From CAXSEF01 sp964236535 (GTDB lineage Bacteria > Pseudomonadota > Alphaproteobacteria > Acetobacterales > Acetobacteraceae): DNA of 13,892 nucleotides. Positions 13,749 through 13,892 of this stretch are shown piece by piece (the stretch's first letter is position 1; each line of letters begins with the position of its first letter). The DNA lies in assembly GCA_964236535.1 (NCBI GenBank), contig CAXSEF010000086.1:1-13892 (forward strand), given 5' to 3'. The notes beneath the pieces were generated by a model, which saw only the letters and a program-made list of their open reading frames with translations, was not told where the DNA came from and did no database searches. The translations under genes and the position numbers were made by a program.

Positions 13749-13892
13749 GCCCGCTCCCGTGGTGCAGGTCCGTGGTGGCCCGCGCCCGCGCGCGTGGCAA
13801 GCGGGGATCAGGGGGGAGCGAGGGATGGTGATCGGGGGTGGGCGGCGACGCGCAGGCCGATGGGTTCTGCAGGCGAAGCAAGGCTGGGCTCC
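13749..13892. other. Upstream region of mntH, no feature recognised
   Basis: GC-rich 144 bases up to the window edge. Apart from the mntH ribosome-binding site I see no promoter, riboswitch or further gene start. Confidence 0.4.

Noticed and set aside
12151..13881. Long minus-strand frame overlapping mntH in another phase
   Set aside because: Arg/Pro/His-rich out-of-frame translation; the NRAMP frame carries DPGN and MPH motifs and TM periodicity.

Overview
The window is very GC-rich (most coding stretches look above 70% G+C by eye). It reads as chromosome of an alphaproteobacterium, most likely an Acetobacteraceae relative (Roseomonas/Acidiphilium type). The reasons are a proteobacterial-type egtB-egtD pair, a large Gly/Ala/Thr/Ser-rich beta-repeat surface protein of a kind common in that family, msrP, mntH, and stacked GC-rich intergenic hairpins. 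The assignment is inference; no rRNA or other marker gene is present.

Layout from left to right. Bases 1-2231 (minus) hold the N-terminal 743 codons of a two-module repeat protein whose C-terminus lies off the left edge. After a 352-base AT-richer divergent intergenic region comes a plus-strand cluster (2584-5999): egtB, egtD, a small exported proline-rich protein interrupted by a 100-N assembly gap, and a Nudix hydrolase. Bases 6000-6861 form an anomalous low-GC island (38-48% G+C in three 60-base lines counted by hand) with no long gene. It carries strong hairpins and two or three very small ORFs with good ribosome-binding sites, one of which sits in a potential Shine-Dalgarno-sequestering stem.

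Bases 6862-10552 (minus) hold two surface-glycan genes. The first-transcribed is a 791-residue methyltransferase plus GT9 protein with an inserted beta-rich domain; the second is a GT4 glycosyltransferase. They meet at a C8 tract where removal of one C would fuse them in frame. Bases 10851-12106 (minus) hold msrP (periplasmic methionine-sulfoxide reductase) translationally coupled to a 98-residue two-TM protein instead of msrQ. Bases 12465-13748 (minus) hold mntH, a Mn/divalent metal NRAMP transporter, followed by a cluster of tandem hairpins and a pentanucleotide repeat.

Functional theme: ergothioneine synthesis (egtBD), repair of oxidised methionine (msrP) and manganese uptake (mntH) are all linked to oxidative-stress defence, though they are separate transcription units. 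The surface-protein and glycosyltransferase genes point to cell-envelope decoration. The best candidates for something undescribed are the low-GC small-ORF island, the C8-tract glycosyltransferase junction and the msrP partner protein.
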